Shown piece after piece: positions 1 through 7,148 of a stretch of DNA of 18,303 bases. The notes under the pieces are model-generated. The model did no database searches. It worked only from the letters and a program-made list of their open reading frames with translations, and was not told the DNA's origin. How positions within the stretch are numbered: position 1 is the first letter of the stretch; each line of letters opens with the position of its first letter. Both the position numbers and the translations under genes were made by a program. Location: positions 1-18,303 of the forward strand of contig JAQGKC010000098.1 in the NCBI GenBank assembly GCA_028290305.1. The letters are read 5' to 3'. The DNA comes from Bradyrhizobium sp. (GTDB lineage: Bacteria > Pseudomonadota > Alphaproteobacteria > Rhizobiales > Xanthobacteraceae).

Positions 1-348
1 AGCGTTTCGGCCCATCACTGAAACACGGCCGGCGCTCCTCTCGCGATAGCCGCCAAGCCGCACGGTCAGACGTTGAGACGAGGCCGAGCGATACGCTTAT
101 CATGCAACAATCGCACGGCGCGAAAGCTGGGACGCGGAAGTGTTCTGTTTTGCCCGAGAAATGGCGCGCCACTCAGAATAAAACTGCGAACACCTATACA
201 ATTGATGTAATTTTTGCGTCCTCCCTCCGCGAGGCGGACTGTTGTCCTGCGCGAAGGCGTTGGCGCTGTCAGAACCTTCCACAGGTGCGGATGGTCGGCA
301 AGCTAAAGCTTTAGCGTCGAATTAGACGAACGCGTCCCATACAAGCTG

Positions 349-990
349 TTAGGCCGGACTCACAGAGCCACGCTCAATTCGAAAGGCGTGCGACAACAAA
401 TCGACTACCTGCACCTCGTTGGATTCCGCGATAAGGATGGAAATCCCCTCGGTCTTCAGGTTCGCCAGCACTTCACCCAGCCGCCGCGCTAGCGCGGGAG
501 CCAAGCCCTCGAATGGCTCGTCGAGGAGCAGCATACGGGTTCCCGCCATGAGCGCTCGCGCCAGTGCGACCATCTTCTGCTGACCGCCTGATAATTCAAG
601 CGAGGGTCGGGCACGGAAACGGGCGACCTCCGGCAAAAGCCCGAAAATCCAGTTGAGACGCCGATCGACGCCACTCATCTTGAGCGATAATGCGGGCAGG
701 CAGACATTTTCCTCGACCGTAAATTCGGGGACCAATCGGCGATCTTCTGGCATGTAGCCGATGCCGTGCGCCGCGCGCAGATGAGGCGGCAAGGTCAACA
801 AGTCGGTCCGACGGAGCTCGGCTGTGCCGCTCGCCGGTATGGCGCCCATGATGGCGCGGAACAACGTGGTTTTTCCCGAACCGTTGCGGCCGATAAGCCC
901 GCACATTTCGCCTTCTTCGAGCGCAAATGAGACGTCGCGGATGATCGGGATGGGCCCGATCGACACGCTGAGATTGGATACCCTAAACAT
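349..990 (-). CDS. livF: Branched-chain amino acid-type ABC transporter ATPase, LivF-like
   Basis: One of the two cytoplasmic ATPases that drive a LivFGHMK-type importer. The 213-residue protein shows Walker A GRNGSGKTT at about 34-42, the LivF-typical PEDRRLVPEFTVEEN at 81-95, signature LSGGQQ at 133-138 and Walker B LLLDEP at 154-159. The position after the switch strand reads AESN where LivF proteins usually have EQN. I chose the ATG at 990, which overlaps the livG stop by 8 bases; a TTG two codons upstream is possible. It is the last gene of the operon. The C-terminus stops soon after the last beta strand (IERGSVSPA) and seems roughly 20 residues shorter than typical LivF, which I cannot tell from natural variation. 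Family assignment is firm; substrate is not. Confidence 0.93.
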   Translation of the reverse strand: MFRVSNLSVSIGPIPIIRDVSFALEEGEMCGLIGRNGSGKTTLFRAIMGAIPASGTAELRRTDLLTLPPHLRAAHGIGYMPEDRRLVPEFTVEENVCLPALSLKMSGVDRRLNWIFGLLPEVARFRARPSLELSGGQQKMVALARALMAGTRMLLLDEPFEGLAPALARRLGEVLANLKTEGISILIAESNEVQVVDLLSHAFRIERGSVSPA

Positions 991-1774
991 GGGCAACGGC
1001 GCCTGCAGCGCCCTTTGCCTTCGAACCGCTAATCAAAGCTTGAACGCGGGCATCGGCCAGCGTTGCGGTCGGCGTCCCATCGGCTATCACAGTGCCATCG
1101 TAAAATGCCAGCACACGATCGGCGAAGCGCTCAACAATCTCCATGTCGTGCTCCACGAAAAGCACGGTGATCTTGCGATTGCGCAATGCTGACATGACGA
1201 CTTGCATCAGGTTGAATTTCTCTTCGATCGAGACACCGCTGGTCGGCTCGTCGAGCAGCAGCAAGCGCGGGGAGCCAGCGACCGCCATGCCGATGTCAAG
1301 CAGCTTGCGTACGCCCTGCGGCAATGTGGCCGCGAGCGTATTGCGGTAACGCGCTAGTTCGAACAGTTCGAGTAAGCTTTCGGCCTCGGCGACCGACTCC
1401 CGCGAACGCAGGGGCGTGCGCACGTGGCCCATGAAGCTTTTCGGAGCCCGGCAGATCGCAGCTGCGGCGCACACGTTCTCGAATACCGTGAGCGAGGAGA
1501 ATATTTGCGCCACTTGAAATGACCGCGAGATGCCCATCGCCGTGATCTTGCGGGACGGAAGGCCGGTTATGTCGCGCTCCTCGAAGTGAATCGTCCCCTT
1601 GGTCGGCCGTAGATGACCGGTTATCATATTGATGAAGGTGGTCTTGCCAGCGCCGTTGGAGCCGATGACGCCGACGGTCTGCTGCGCTGGCACGCTGACG
1701 GTAATATCGTGCGCGGCAGTCATCGAGCCGAAACGCTTACCCAAGTCCCGGACGGAGAGAATGGGCGCGCTCAT
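983..1774 (-). CDS. livG: Branched-chain amino acid-type ABC transporter ATPase, LivG-like
   Basis: Second ATPase of the importer, 263 residues. Walker A GSNGAGKTT lies at 38-46, the Q-loop glutamine at 87, Walker B LLLLDEP at 171-177 and the H-loop histidine at 209 (FVEHD). The signature is the LPQGVRK variant (151-157) instead of LSGGQ, a form I recall from rhizobial LivG proteins. The start is set at the ATG at 1774 because its ATGA overlaps the livM stop by four bases, the usual sign of translational coupling. The same frame stays open 79 codons further upstream, but that part runs inside livM and lacks LivG similarity. The gene overlaps livF by 8 bases. Confidence 0.93.
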   Translation of the reverse strand: MSAPILSVRDLGKRFGSMTAAHDITVSVPAQQTVGVIGSNGAGKTTFINMITGHLRPTKGTIHFEERDITGLPSRKITAMGISRSFQVAQIFSSLTVFENVCAAAAICRAPKSFMGHVRTPLRSRESVAEAESLLELFELARYRNTLAATLPQGVRKLLDIGMAVAGSPRLLLLDEPTSGVSIEEKFNLMQVVMSALRNRKITVLFVEHDMEIVERFADRVLAFYDGTVIADGTPTATLADARVQALISGSKAKGAAGAVAHV

Positions 1775-2721
1775 GGCGCCTCCGCATTGCGGCGCCAGCG
1801 CAGCCGCATGATCAATGAACCCAGTCCCTGTGGCAGAAAAAGAATTGTGAGCAGCAGCACCGAGCCGAGCAGCATCTGCCAAAGCTGCGGAAGCATTGCG
1901 AATGCGAGCGAGCGCACCGACTCGAACACTAGCGACCCGACGAATGCCGCGCCGACTGATCCGGCGCCGGCCAGGATGGTGATAAATACGAACTCGCCGG
2001 AGGTCGTCCAATAGGACATGTTGGGATCGACATGGCCGACCGCCAGGGCGGCGAGCGCGCCGCCCATGCCGCCCAGCAAGCCGCTGATCACAAGCTTGGT
2101 ATGAATCAGCCGTGACACCGACATACCAAGAAATTCAACCCGTATTTCATTGTCGCGCACCGGAATCGCCAGCGCGCCGGCCAGTGAACGGAAGTATGCA
2201 TCGACCAAAAGAGCCGCGATCGCGCAGACGGCGAGCACCAGCCAGTAGAGCGCCACCAGGAGCTCTTCCCGGTGCGGCGCGTAGCCAAAAAAGGTCGGTA
2301 CGATCACGCTGAAGCCGTCGGTCGAGCCGAGCGACTCGGTTTTAACAAGCACCCCGTATAGGATCATGGACAGTGCCAGGCTGAGCATCGCGAAGAAGAT
2401 TTCGCGGTAGCGCGCCAGCAGGAAACCTACGACGAATGCTACCAGCCCGGCCGAGGCTCCACCAATCAGCACCAATACTAAGGCATCGGTCATGCCCGTC
2501 CACCGGCCGACGAGCGCCACGGCGTAGGCGCCGATGCAGTAATACAGCGCTTGCCCGAACGAGACGAGACCGGCCCGCCACATCACGATCAAGCCCAGTA
2601 CTACCAAACCGTTTGCAAAGGCGATGGTAGCGAGTGAGATCATCCAGTCGGGCAGCACGAATGCTGCGGCGGCTGCCGCCAGGAAGACCGAACTCGCTGC
2701 AATCCGGCCGGACTGTACCAT
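1771..2721 (-). CDS. livM: Branched-chain amino acid-type ABC transporter permease, LivM-like
   Basis: Inner-membrane permease of 316 residues, about as long as known LivM proteins. Multiple hydrophobic segments are visible from the N-terminus (AAAAAFVLPDWMISLATIAF) onward. LivM-typical stretches include LVSFGQALYYCIGAYAVAL, LARYREIFFAMLSLALSMIL, an AIPVRDNEIRVEFLGMSV loop (the cytoplasmic coupling region) and GGMGGALAALAVGHVDP. The ATG at 2721 lies one base after the livH stop, and the 3' end overlaps the livG start (ATGA). It would form the heterodimeric channel with LivH. The C-terminus ends in a short charged tail, LRWRRNAEAP. Confidence 0.92.
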   Translation of the reverse strand: MVQSGRIAASSVFLAAAAAAFVLPDWMISLATIAFANGLVVLGLIVMWRAGLVSFGQALYYCIGAYAVALVGRWTGMTDALVLVLIGGASAGLVAFVVGFLLARYREIFFAMLSLALSMILYGVLVKTESLGSTDGFSVIVPTFFGYAPHREELLVALYWLVLAVCAIAALLVDAYFRSLAGALAIPVRDNEIRVEFLGMSVSRLIHTKLVISGLLGGMGGALAALAVGHVDPNMSYWTTSGEFVFITILAGAGSVGAAFVGSLVFESVRSLAFAMLPQLWQMLLGSVLLLTILFLPQGLGSLIMRLRWRRNAEAP

Positions 2722-2722
2722 C

Positions 2723-3619
2723 TCAAATTCTTCTCTGTTGGGCGCGCACGAACAGGCCGTAAGGTCGGATCATGAGCACAAGCGCCATGACGCCATATAT
2801 GACGAACAATTCGACCTGCGGGACCAGATGTACCGCGGCAGCGCGGCAGATCCCGACAATCAGTGCTCCGACGAGCGCGCCTTCGATCGACCCCATACCG
2901 CCGATTGCCACCACGGCGAAGGCGAGCACGATCACCTCGACGCCGATGCCGAGCGTCACGGCGATCTTCGGCGCCATAATCGCCCCTCCGAGTGCACCGA
3001 GTATCGCGCCGATCACGAATGTTACGCTATAAACGACGGTGACATTAATGCCGAATGCTGCTGCGATTTCGCGATCAAAAATCACGGCGGTCAACAGTCG
3101 CCCGTAGCGGGTGAATTTAAGTGCCCAATAGGATCCCGCCGCGAGCAATGCCGCGACCACGATCAGACCGAGATCGTAATTCGACAGGATGAGGTCGCCG
3201 ACTTCCGTATTGCCGGCGGCGAGTAACGGCTGATAGGTCGCGTAGGAGCCCGGGCCCCAGACCAATATGACGACGTCTTCGAGGATCAGAAAAGCGGCGT
3301 AGGTCACCAGCACCATCACCACTTCGTCCCTGCCATATACCAATCGCATGACGCCGCGCTCGAGAATGAGCCCGAGCGCTAGCCCAAGGGTCATAGCGAA
3401 AAGAGCCATCAGCAGAAATCCGCCGGCGTCCGGCAGGCCACGATCGAAATAGATGCCGACGGCGGTCGCCGCGCCGTAGGCGCCGAATGTGTAAAACGAG
3501 CCGTGTGCAACATTCAGGATCTTCATAACGCCGAAGATCAGCGTTAGCCCAATCGCAACGATAAACAGGTAGGCCGCGTAGACCAATCCGTCGATCAGAA
3601 TGGCGAAAGCGGTCAGCAC
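2723..3619 (-). CDS. livH: Branched-chain amino acid-type ABC transporter permease, LivH-like
   Basis: Inner-membrane permease, 298 residues from the preferred start. LivH hallmarks are the N-terminal segment ILIDGLVYAAYLFIVAIGLT followed by LIFGVMKILNVAHGSFYTFG, and near the C-terminus AVVAIGGMGSIEGALVGAL. The frame opens at a TTG at 3676, but a GTG at 3619 has AGGAA (3626-3630) at good distance and gives a normal LivH N-terminus, so I start there. It follows the binding-protein gene by about 73 bases and is followed by livM after one base. With LivM it makes the translocation pore. Confidence 0.92.
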   Translation of the reverse strand: MLTAFAILIDGLVYAAYLFIVAIGLTLIFGVMKILNVAHGSFYTFGAYGAATAVGIYFDRGLPDAGGFLLMALFAMTLGLALGLILERGVMRLVYGRDEVVMVLVTYAAFLILEDVVILVWGPGSYATYQPLLAAGNTEVGDLILSNYDLGLIVVAALLAAGSYWALKFTRYGRLLTAVIFDREIAAAFGINVTVVYSVTFVIGAILGALGGAIMAPKIAVTLGIGVEVIVLAFAVVAIGGMGSIEGALVGALIVGICRAAAVHLVPQVELFVIYGVMALVLMIRPYGLFVRAQQRRI

Positions 3620-3692
3620 CGGAACTTCCTGAGGAAATCGGGCAGCGCAGGGACGTTGGTATCTCTCGGACGACAAGCTGATCGAGTGTTCC

Positions 3693-5012
3693 TCAGCACT
3701 TTGCGCCTTTCATACCGTCCTTGATCCAGTCTTCGGCATTGACGCCGGCCGGCGGGTTCACGCACTCGGCGGGGAAGCGCATGATATCGACGATCTCGGG
3801 CTCGTTCTTCTCCTTGTTGAACCGATAGGTGCCGTAAGCAGTCTCCGAGATGCCTTGGTGTCCGTCGCCAATGGCGAGCTTGACCGAACCGGAGGGACCG
3901 TCGAATTCGATGCCCTTGAACGCAGCCGCCACTTCGTCGGTGGTCGGCTTCGCGTCGCCTTTCTTGGCCTTTTCATAGGCTAGCTTCAGGCCGAGCAGCG
4001 ACATCGCCATTTGATAGGCGGGATAGGTCGGTGGGATACTGTAGCGATCGGAGTAGATCTTCTGGAACCAGCGGTTCAATTCGCTGTCGGGCGCAAGCGG
4101 GCCGTGCGGACCGCGACCGCCGATGATGGTGCCGTTCGGCATCTTGTCGCGCAGACGCCAGATCGCGGCTTCGCCGGTCGTCGCAATGATAGTCATGCGC
4201 TTGTCTAGCGTGCGCGCCTGTTCCTGATAGAGAAAGGCTTCGAGATCGCCGTCATAGAAGCTCGTGTGCAGTACCTGCGATTTTGACGTCAGGAGGGTCG
4301 AAACCTCCGCGCCGTATTCGCCCGCGAACAGCTTCGGAAAAAGCGTCTTGTCCACGGTCACCTTTGGTGCGAGCACTTGCATCGCGCCGGCGAAGTCCCG
4401 CCAGGAGTCCTGACCCCAAGCGTAGTTCTGGTTGATACCGGAATAGCTGGTGATATCCTGCTTCTTGGCAAGCAAGTAGCGCGCGGCGGCGACGTTATCC
4501 ATCGTCGCATGCGGGCTGACGCGGAATACGTAGGCGCGCGACTTTTCCTCGAAGATGCGAGGCGTTCCGCAATCGTAGAACACGGTGAGCGCTTTTAGCT
4601 CCTCGGCGACCGGCGTGACCGCAAGGCAGCTGCCCGAGGAGACATAGCCGACCACGGCATCTACCTGGTCGCGCTGCACGAGATTGCGGAATTCAGTAAC
4701 GACGTTGGCTGCGGAACCTGCTTCATCGATATATTTTGCTTCGATGTTGCTGCCGCCGAACCCGGCCTTGTCGAAGGGCGCCGGCACCTTTCCGGCGTTC
4801 ATGGCTTCGATCATGACCTCGGCGCCGTTGCGCCCGGGGATGCCGAACGGCGCGGCGGCGGGTCCGGTCAAAAAGCTGACGATGCCAAGCTTTACCGTCC
4901 CGGCGGAGGGAGCGTTCTGCGCCTGCGCGGGAATGATCGTAACGCCCAGCAATGAAACCAATAGCCAAAACGAACCCCGCGCGCGCCCAAGCGAGCTTCC
5001 TCGATTCAACAT
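3693..5012 (-). CDS. Periplasmic solute-binding protein of the Liv-type importer (type-1 fold)
   Basis: Substrate-binding subunit of the importer, 439 residues. A cleavable signal peptide is visible (LVSLLGVTIIPAQAQ; cleavage likely after AQA), so it should act in the periplasm. The mature N-terminus TVKLGIVSFLTGPAAAPFGI and GRNGAEVMIEAMNAG are typical of the Peripla_BP_6 / Leu-Ile-Val-binding family, as is VDAVVGYVSSGSCLAVTPVA. The ATG at 5012 has GGAGG seven bases upstream; a GTG two codons earlier sits too close to that site. It lies 83 bases downstream of the DapA-like gene and heads the transporter genes. The family binds amino acids, amides, urea and aromatic or aliphatic acids, so the ligand cannot be read from the sequence. 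Confidence 0.92.
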   Translation of the reverse strand: MLNRGSSLGRARGSFWLLVSLLGVTIIPAQAQNAPSAGTVKLGIVSFLTGPAAAPFGIPGRNGAEVMIEAMNAGKVPAPFDKAGFGGSNIEAKYIDEAGSAANVVTEFRNLVQRDQVDAVVGYVSSGSCLAVTPVAEELKALTVFYDCGTPRIFEEKSRAYVFRVSPHATMDNVAAARYLLAKKQDITSYSGINQNYAWGQDSWRDFAGAMQVLAPKVTVDKTLFPKLFAGEYGAEVSTLLTSKSQVLHTSFYDGDLEAFLYQEQARTLDKRMTIIATTGEAAIWRLRDKMPNGTIIGGRGPHGPLAPDSELNRWFQKIYSDRYSIPPTYPAYQMAMSLLGLKLAYEKAKKGDAKPTTDEVAAAFKGIEFDGPSGSVKLAIGDGHQGISETAYGTYRFNKEKNEPEIVDIMRFPAECVNPPAGVNAEDWIKDGMKGAKC

Positions 5013-5095
5013 TGTCACCCCTCCCTGTACGAGCCCGTTTTGGGCCTTTTGGTAAAACTCTAGGATACAAATCCCCTTATTTGACGAGGCTCCAC

Positions 5096-6052
5096 CTAAG
5101 CTGCGCTGCTGTTGGTCATCTTGTCGATCAGGCCGGACTCCACGAGCGCCTGGCGTACGCGCGCGACCTCGGCGCTGCTGAGCTTGACGAGCGGCGGTCG
5201 TACCACGGCGCGCGGCAGCCTCCCCAGCAGCACCAGCGCTTCCTTCATGCGGTTATGCATATTCGCCCATGGCTCGGCGTAGAAACAGCGGGCCAACGGT
5301 TCGATGCGATCATTCAGGCGCCTGGCTCCCGCAAGATCATCGGTCTGGATGGCGTGGAATAATTGCGCTTGCAGATCGGGAATGACGCTGCCGCTGCCGG
5401 ACAGCAGGCCGTTGCAGCCGAGCACCAGCGATGCAAATAGCCACGAACTGTGCGTCGTCAGCACGTTCACGGGCCGCGGCAAATTCTGTAGCGTGCGAAT
5501 GTGCCATTCATGGTGGGGCACGTTGCCGATCCAGTCCTTGATGGCGCGTATTGACGGCACCTCATGACACAGCCGCAGTAGTGTGTCCTTCGGATAACCT
5601 TGTCCGGTCGCTAGCGGGTATTGAAACGCGATCAGCGGCAGATCGGTGGCGTCAGCAATGCGTCTGAAGTGCGCCAGCGCCATCTCCTGAGATTGGCCAA
5701 GCGTGAAGGGGCCGGGAGGAAACACCAGCAGCGCCGATGCCCCGCCTTGCGACGCCATGCGAGCGATGCGCGCAGCTTCCAGACTGCCATCGGCCCATAT
5801 GCCGTTGACAATCCCAATGCGCTCACCAACTTCGTCCCTTGCAATATCGAGCACGCGGCGTTGTTCGTCGAAGGTGCAGGAGGCCACCTCGGTCGAGTGC
5901 GCATTGACAGTGATAGCGGAAATGCCTGGTGTAGCGCTTACGTCGCGTAGGTGCTTGCGAAAGCTCGTTTCGTCAATGGAGAGGTCGCTATCGAACGGTA
6001 GCAACACCGCCGGAATGACCCCGTGGGGACTATAGACCGAGGCATGGGGCAT
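5096..6052 (-). CDS. Dihydrodipicolinate synthase / N-acetylneuraminate lyase family protein
   Basis: A class-I aldolase-type TIM-barrel protein of 318 residues, cytoplasmic. The Schiff-base lysine is K172 in IRAIKDW and the catalytic tyrosine Y145 in IAFQYP. The usual GTTGE loop is changed to NAHSTEV (50-56), which argues against true DapA and for a catabolic relative acting on another 2-oxo acid. The ATG at 6052 has AGGGAG upstream with a short spacer. It is the first gene of the operon with the Liv-type importer, so it probably acts on the imported compound or a product of it. The family includes keto-sugar-acid dehydratases, hydroxyproline-pathway deaminases and aldolases. I cannot choose among these; the family call is firm. 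Confidence 0.85.
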   Translation of the reverse strand: MPHASVYSPHGVIPAVLLPFDSDLSIDETSFRKHLRDVSATPGISAITVNAHSTEVASCTFDEQRRVLDIARDEVGERIGIVNGIWADGSLEAARIARMASQGGASALLVFPPGPFTLGQSQEMALAHFRRIADATDLPLIAFQYPLATGQGYPKDTLLRLCHEVPSIRAIKDWIGNVPHHEWHIRTLQNLPRPVNVLTTHSSWLFASLVLGCNGLLSGSGSVIPDLQAQLFHAIQTDDLAGARRLNDRIEPLARCFYAEPWANMHNRMKEALVLLGRLPRAVVRPPLVKLSSAEVARVRQALVESGLIDKMTNSSAA

Positions 6053-6091
6053 GAGTACTCCCTTGCGCGTTGTGGGCTGTCGCTCCCTGAA

Positions 6092-6120
6092 GGTAATCCG
6101 ATCTGGACTATCGTTGTCAA
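6092..6120 (-). promoter_or_regulatory. Probable sigma-70-type promoter of the DapA-Liv operon
   Basis: Reading the minus strand, a perfect -35 hexamer TTGACA (6120-6115) is followed after 17 bases by ATTACC (6097-6092) as a weak -10. The predicted start of transcription is about 30 bases upstream of the ATG at 6052. A small palindrome, TCAATTGA (6117-6124), overlaps the -35 and could be part of an operator. No regulator gene lies next to it in this window. Seen by eye; not scored. Confidence 0.45.
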
Positions 6121-6124
6121 TTGA

Positions 6125-6395
6125 GGATGCGTCGCGGGAGCGTGCGGACGCGACTGCCGGGGCCTGGGTAGCAATCGGTCCGGCAGTCTAATCTGCGTTC
6201 GCCGGCGCGTTACGACCGTTGTCCTAACCGATGGAAAGGCCGGGACGGTGGACAACGTTTGGCTTGATGAAGTGCACGGCCTGCGAATTTCGATCAGGGG
6301 CCACGACGGGAAGTGGCCTATCTCAACCATCAAATTCGCGGAAGGCTACTGAATTCCCCACCGGGCTCTATTGACCAAGTAATCCGCAGCCTTGC
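6125..6395. other. Intergenic region without supported gene
   Basis: Between the operon promoter and the small membrane protein gene I see no reading frame with a ribosome binding site or family resemblance. Frames that are open here overlap the DapA-like gene or lack a start signal. Confidence 0.4.
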
Positions 6396-6581
6396 TCATC
6401 GGCGCGCACTACCCGTAGTTTGGTCGGACAATGGCTTTTCGTCAACACTGTGCGGAATGGTTGTGCTTGGAATAATCGCATCCTGCTCGCTCATGTCGAT
6501 GACGCCTATACGGACCAGCACCACGAACACCGCAACGGCGACAACCGCTAGCACCGCGAGGATGGCAAAGGTCCGCTTCAC
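6396..6581 (-). CDS. Small single-pass membrane protein, hypothetical
   Basis: A 61-residue protein starting at a GTG at 6581, preceded by GAGGAG seven bases upstream, which decides the start. After KRT comes one hydrophobic helix (residues 5-28: FAILAVLAVVAVAVFVVLV...), followed by a short hydrophilic tail with acidic and polar residues ending in SARR. It could equally be a signal anchor or an uncleaved leader. The positive N-terminus suggests an N-in orientation. I do not recognise a named family. It stands alone, separated from the upstream and downstream genes, and a GTTCCG-N5-CGGAAC inverted repeat (6630-6646) lies upstream. Confidence 0.55.
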   Translation of the reverse strand: MKRTFAILAVLAVVAVAVFVVLVRIGVIDMSEQDAIIPSTTIPHSVDEKPLSDQTTGSARR

Positions 6582-6629
6582 AGGAGTTCTCCTCAACCCG
6601 AATTTAATTAATTCGCAGCCGCTTTGCTT

Positions 6630-6646
6630 GTTCCGGTCGTCGGAAC
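6630..6646. repeat. Inverted repeat GTTCCG-N5-CGGAAC, possible operator
   Basis: Perfect 6-bp arms separated by five bases, about 50 bases upstream of the GTG-started membrane protein gene (minus strand). The position fits an operator or a promoter-proximal site, but no known regulator motif is claimed. Confidence 0.3.
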
Positions 6647-6727
6647 GAATCGGCCGGGAACGGCTTGAGCGCGCCACAATGTTGCGATCAAGGCGTGGCG
6701 GCGCTCAGTGATTGCCGGAGTTGCGTT

Positions 6728-6841
6728 GTGTCGTGGGATCGTCCATTCAATCAACCCGTTCCCCTACTGAAGGGTGCACCAGCGCGAACGCTGCGCGATG
6801 TCGCGAATTACATCAAGACGCTCCCAAAATCAGAGCGTCGC
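6728..6841 (+). pseudogene. 5' fragment of a conserved small rhizobial gene, cut by an IS remnant
   Basis: From a GTG at 6728, with GGAG eight bases upstream, the frame reads WDRPFNQPVPLLKG followed by ARTLRDVANYIKTLPKSE. I recognise this as the N-terminal part of a small protein common in Bradyrhizobium and relatives, in which a 'TL.D...YI..LPK.E' core continues into a WQ-containing helix. Here similarity stops after KSE at about 6835, where a transposase fragment begins on the opposite strand. The frame continues to 6913, but that part is antisense to the transposase remnant and not protein-like. Interpretation: an insertion event truncated the gene and only its 5' third remains. Confidence 0.5.
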
Positions 6842-6965
6842 TGCGAAGCCAGGACAGATCGAGAGCAGCATCGATCTTCCCCACCAGATGATCTTCGGGA
6901 ACCGCGTCGCTAAGATGAAACTCGTAGAACAGTTGACCTTGGTCACTCTTCAGACGGCCCATCAT
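6813..6965 (-). mobile_element. N-terminal remnant of an IS transposase (IS1182/IS5-like)
   Basis: On the minus strand an ATG ATG at 6965 opens 50 codons. They read MMGRLKSDQGQLFYEF, then DHLVGKIDAALDLSWLR, then a short unrelated tail and stop. The first 42 residues match my recollection of the N-terminus of transposases common in rhizobia, in which '...VPEDHL...ID..LDLSWLR.EL...Y' is the start of the DUF772-type domain. The catalytic part is absent, so this is the scar of an element lost by deletion. The junction at about 6835-6845 lies inside another gene fragment on the plus strand. The sequence from 6966 to about 7070 may still include an IS end, but I cannot define its inverted repeat. 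Confidence 0.65.
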
Positions 6966-7148
6966 GGATCGGCCTCGCCGAGATTCATCTCAACCGACTT
7001 TTGCAACAAAATCCGCCAAGAGCCGACATCGACCTTACGACCGCGGGTCTTGAGGGTCATCAACAGAATTGAAACACCGGCTGTCTTAGCCTGTCCTGAT
7101 GGTGTAACAGTTGTAGAATTTCATTCGCTAGTTGGCCATCCTATCCAT

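Noticed and set aside
100..314. Short open frames on both strands before the livF end
   Set aside because: No ribosome binding site, no family pattern and mutual overlap. Bases 1-348 are treated as non-coding.
1775..2011. 79-codon N-terminal extension of LivG
   Set aside because: It lies entirely inside livM and has no LivG similarity; the ATGA overlap at 1774 is a better start.
6774..7148. 125-codon N-terminal extension of the LTA-synthase-like gene
   Set aside because: Its first half is antisense to a recognisable transposase fragment and the predicted residues are not protein-like; the membrane domain begins at the ATG at 7149.
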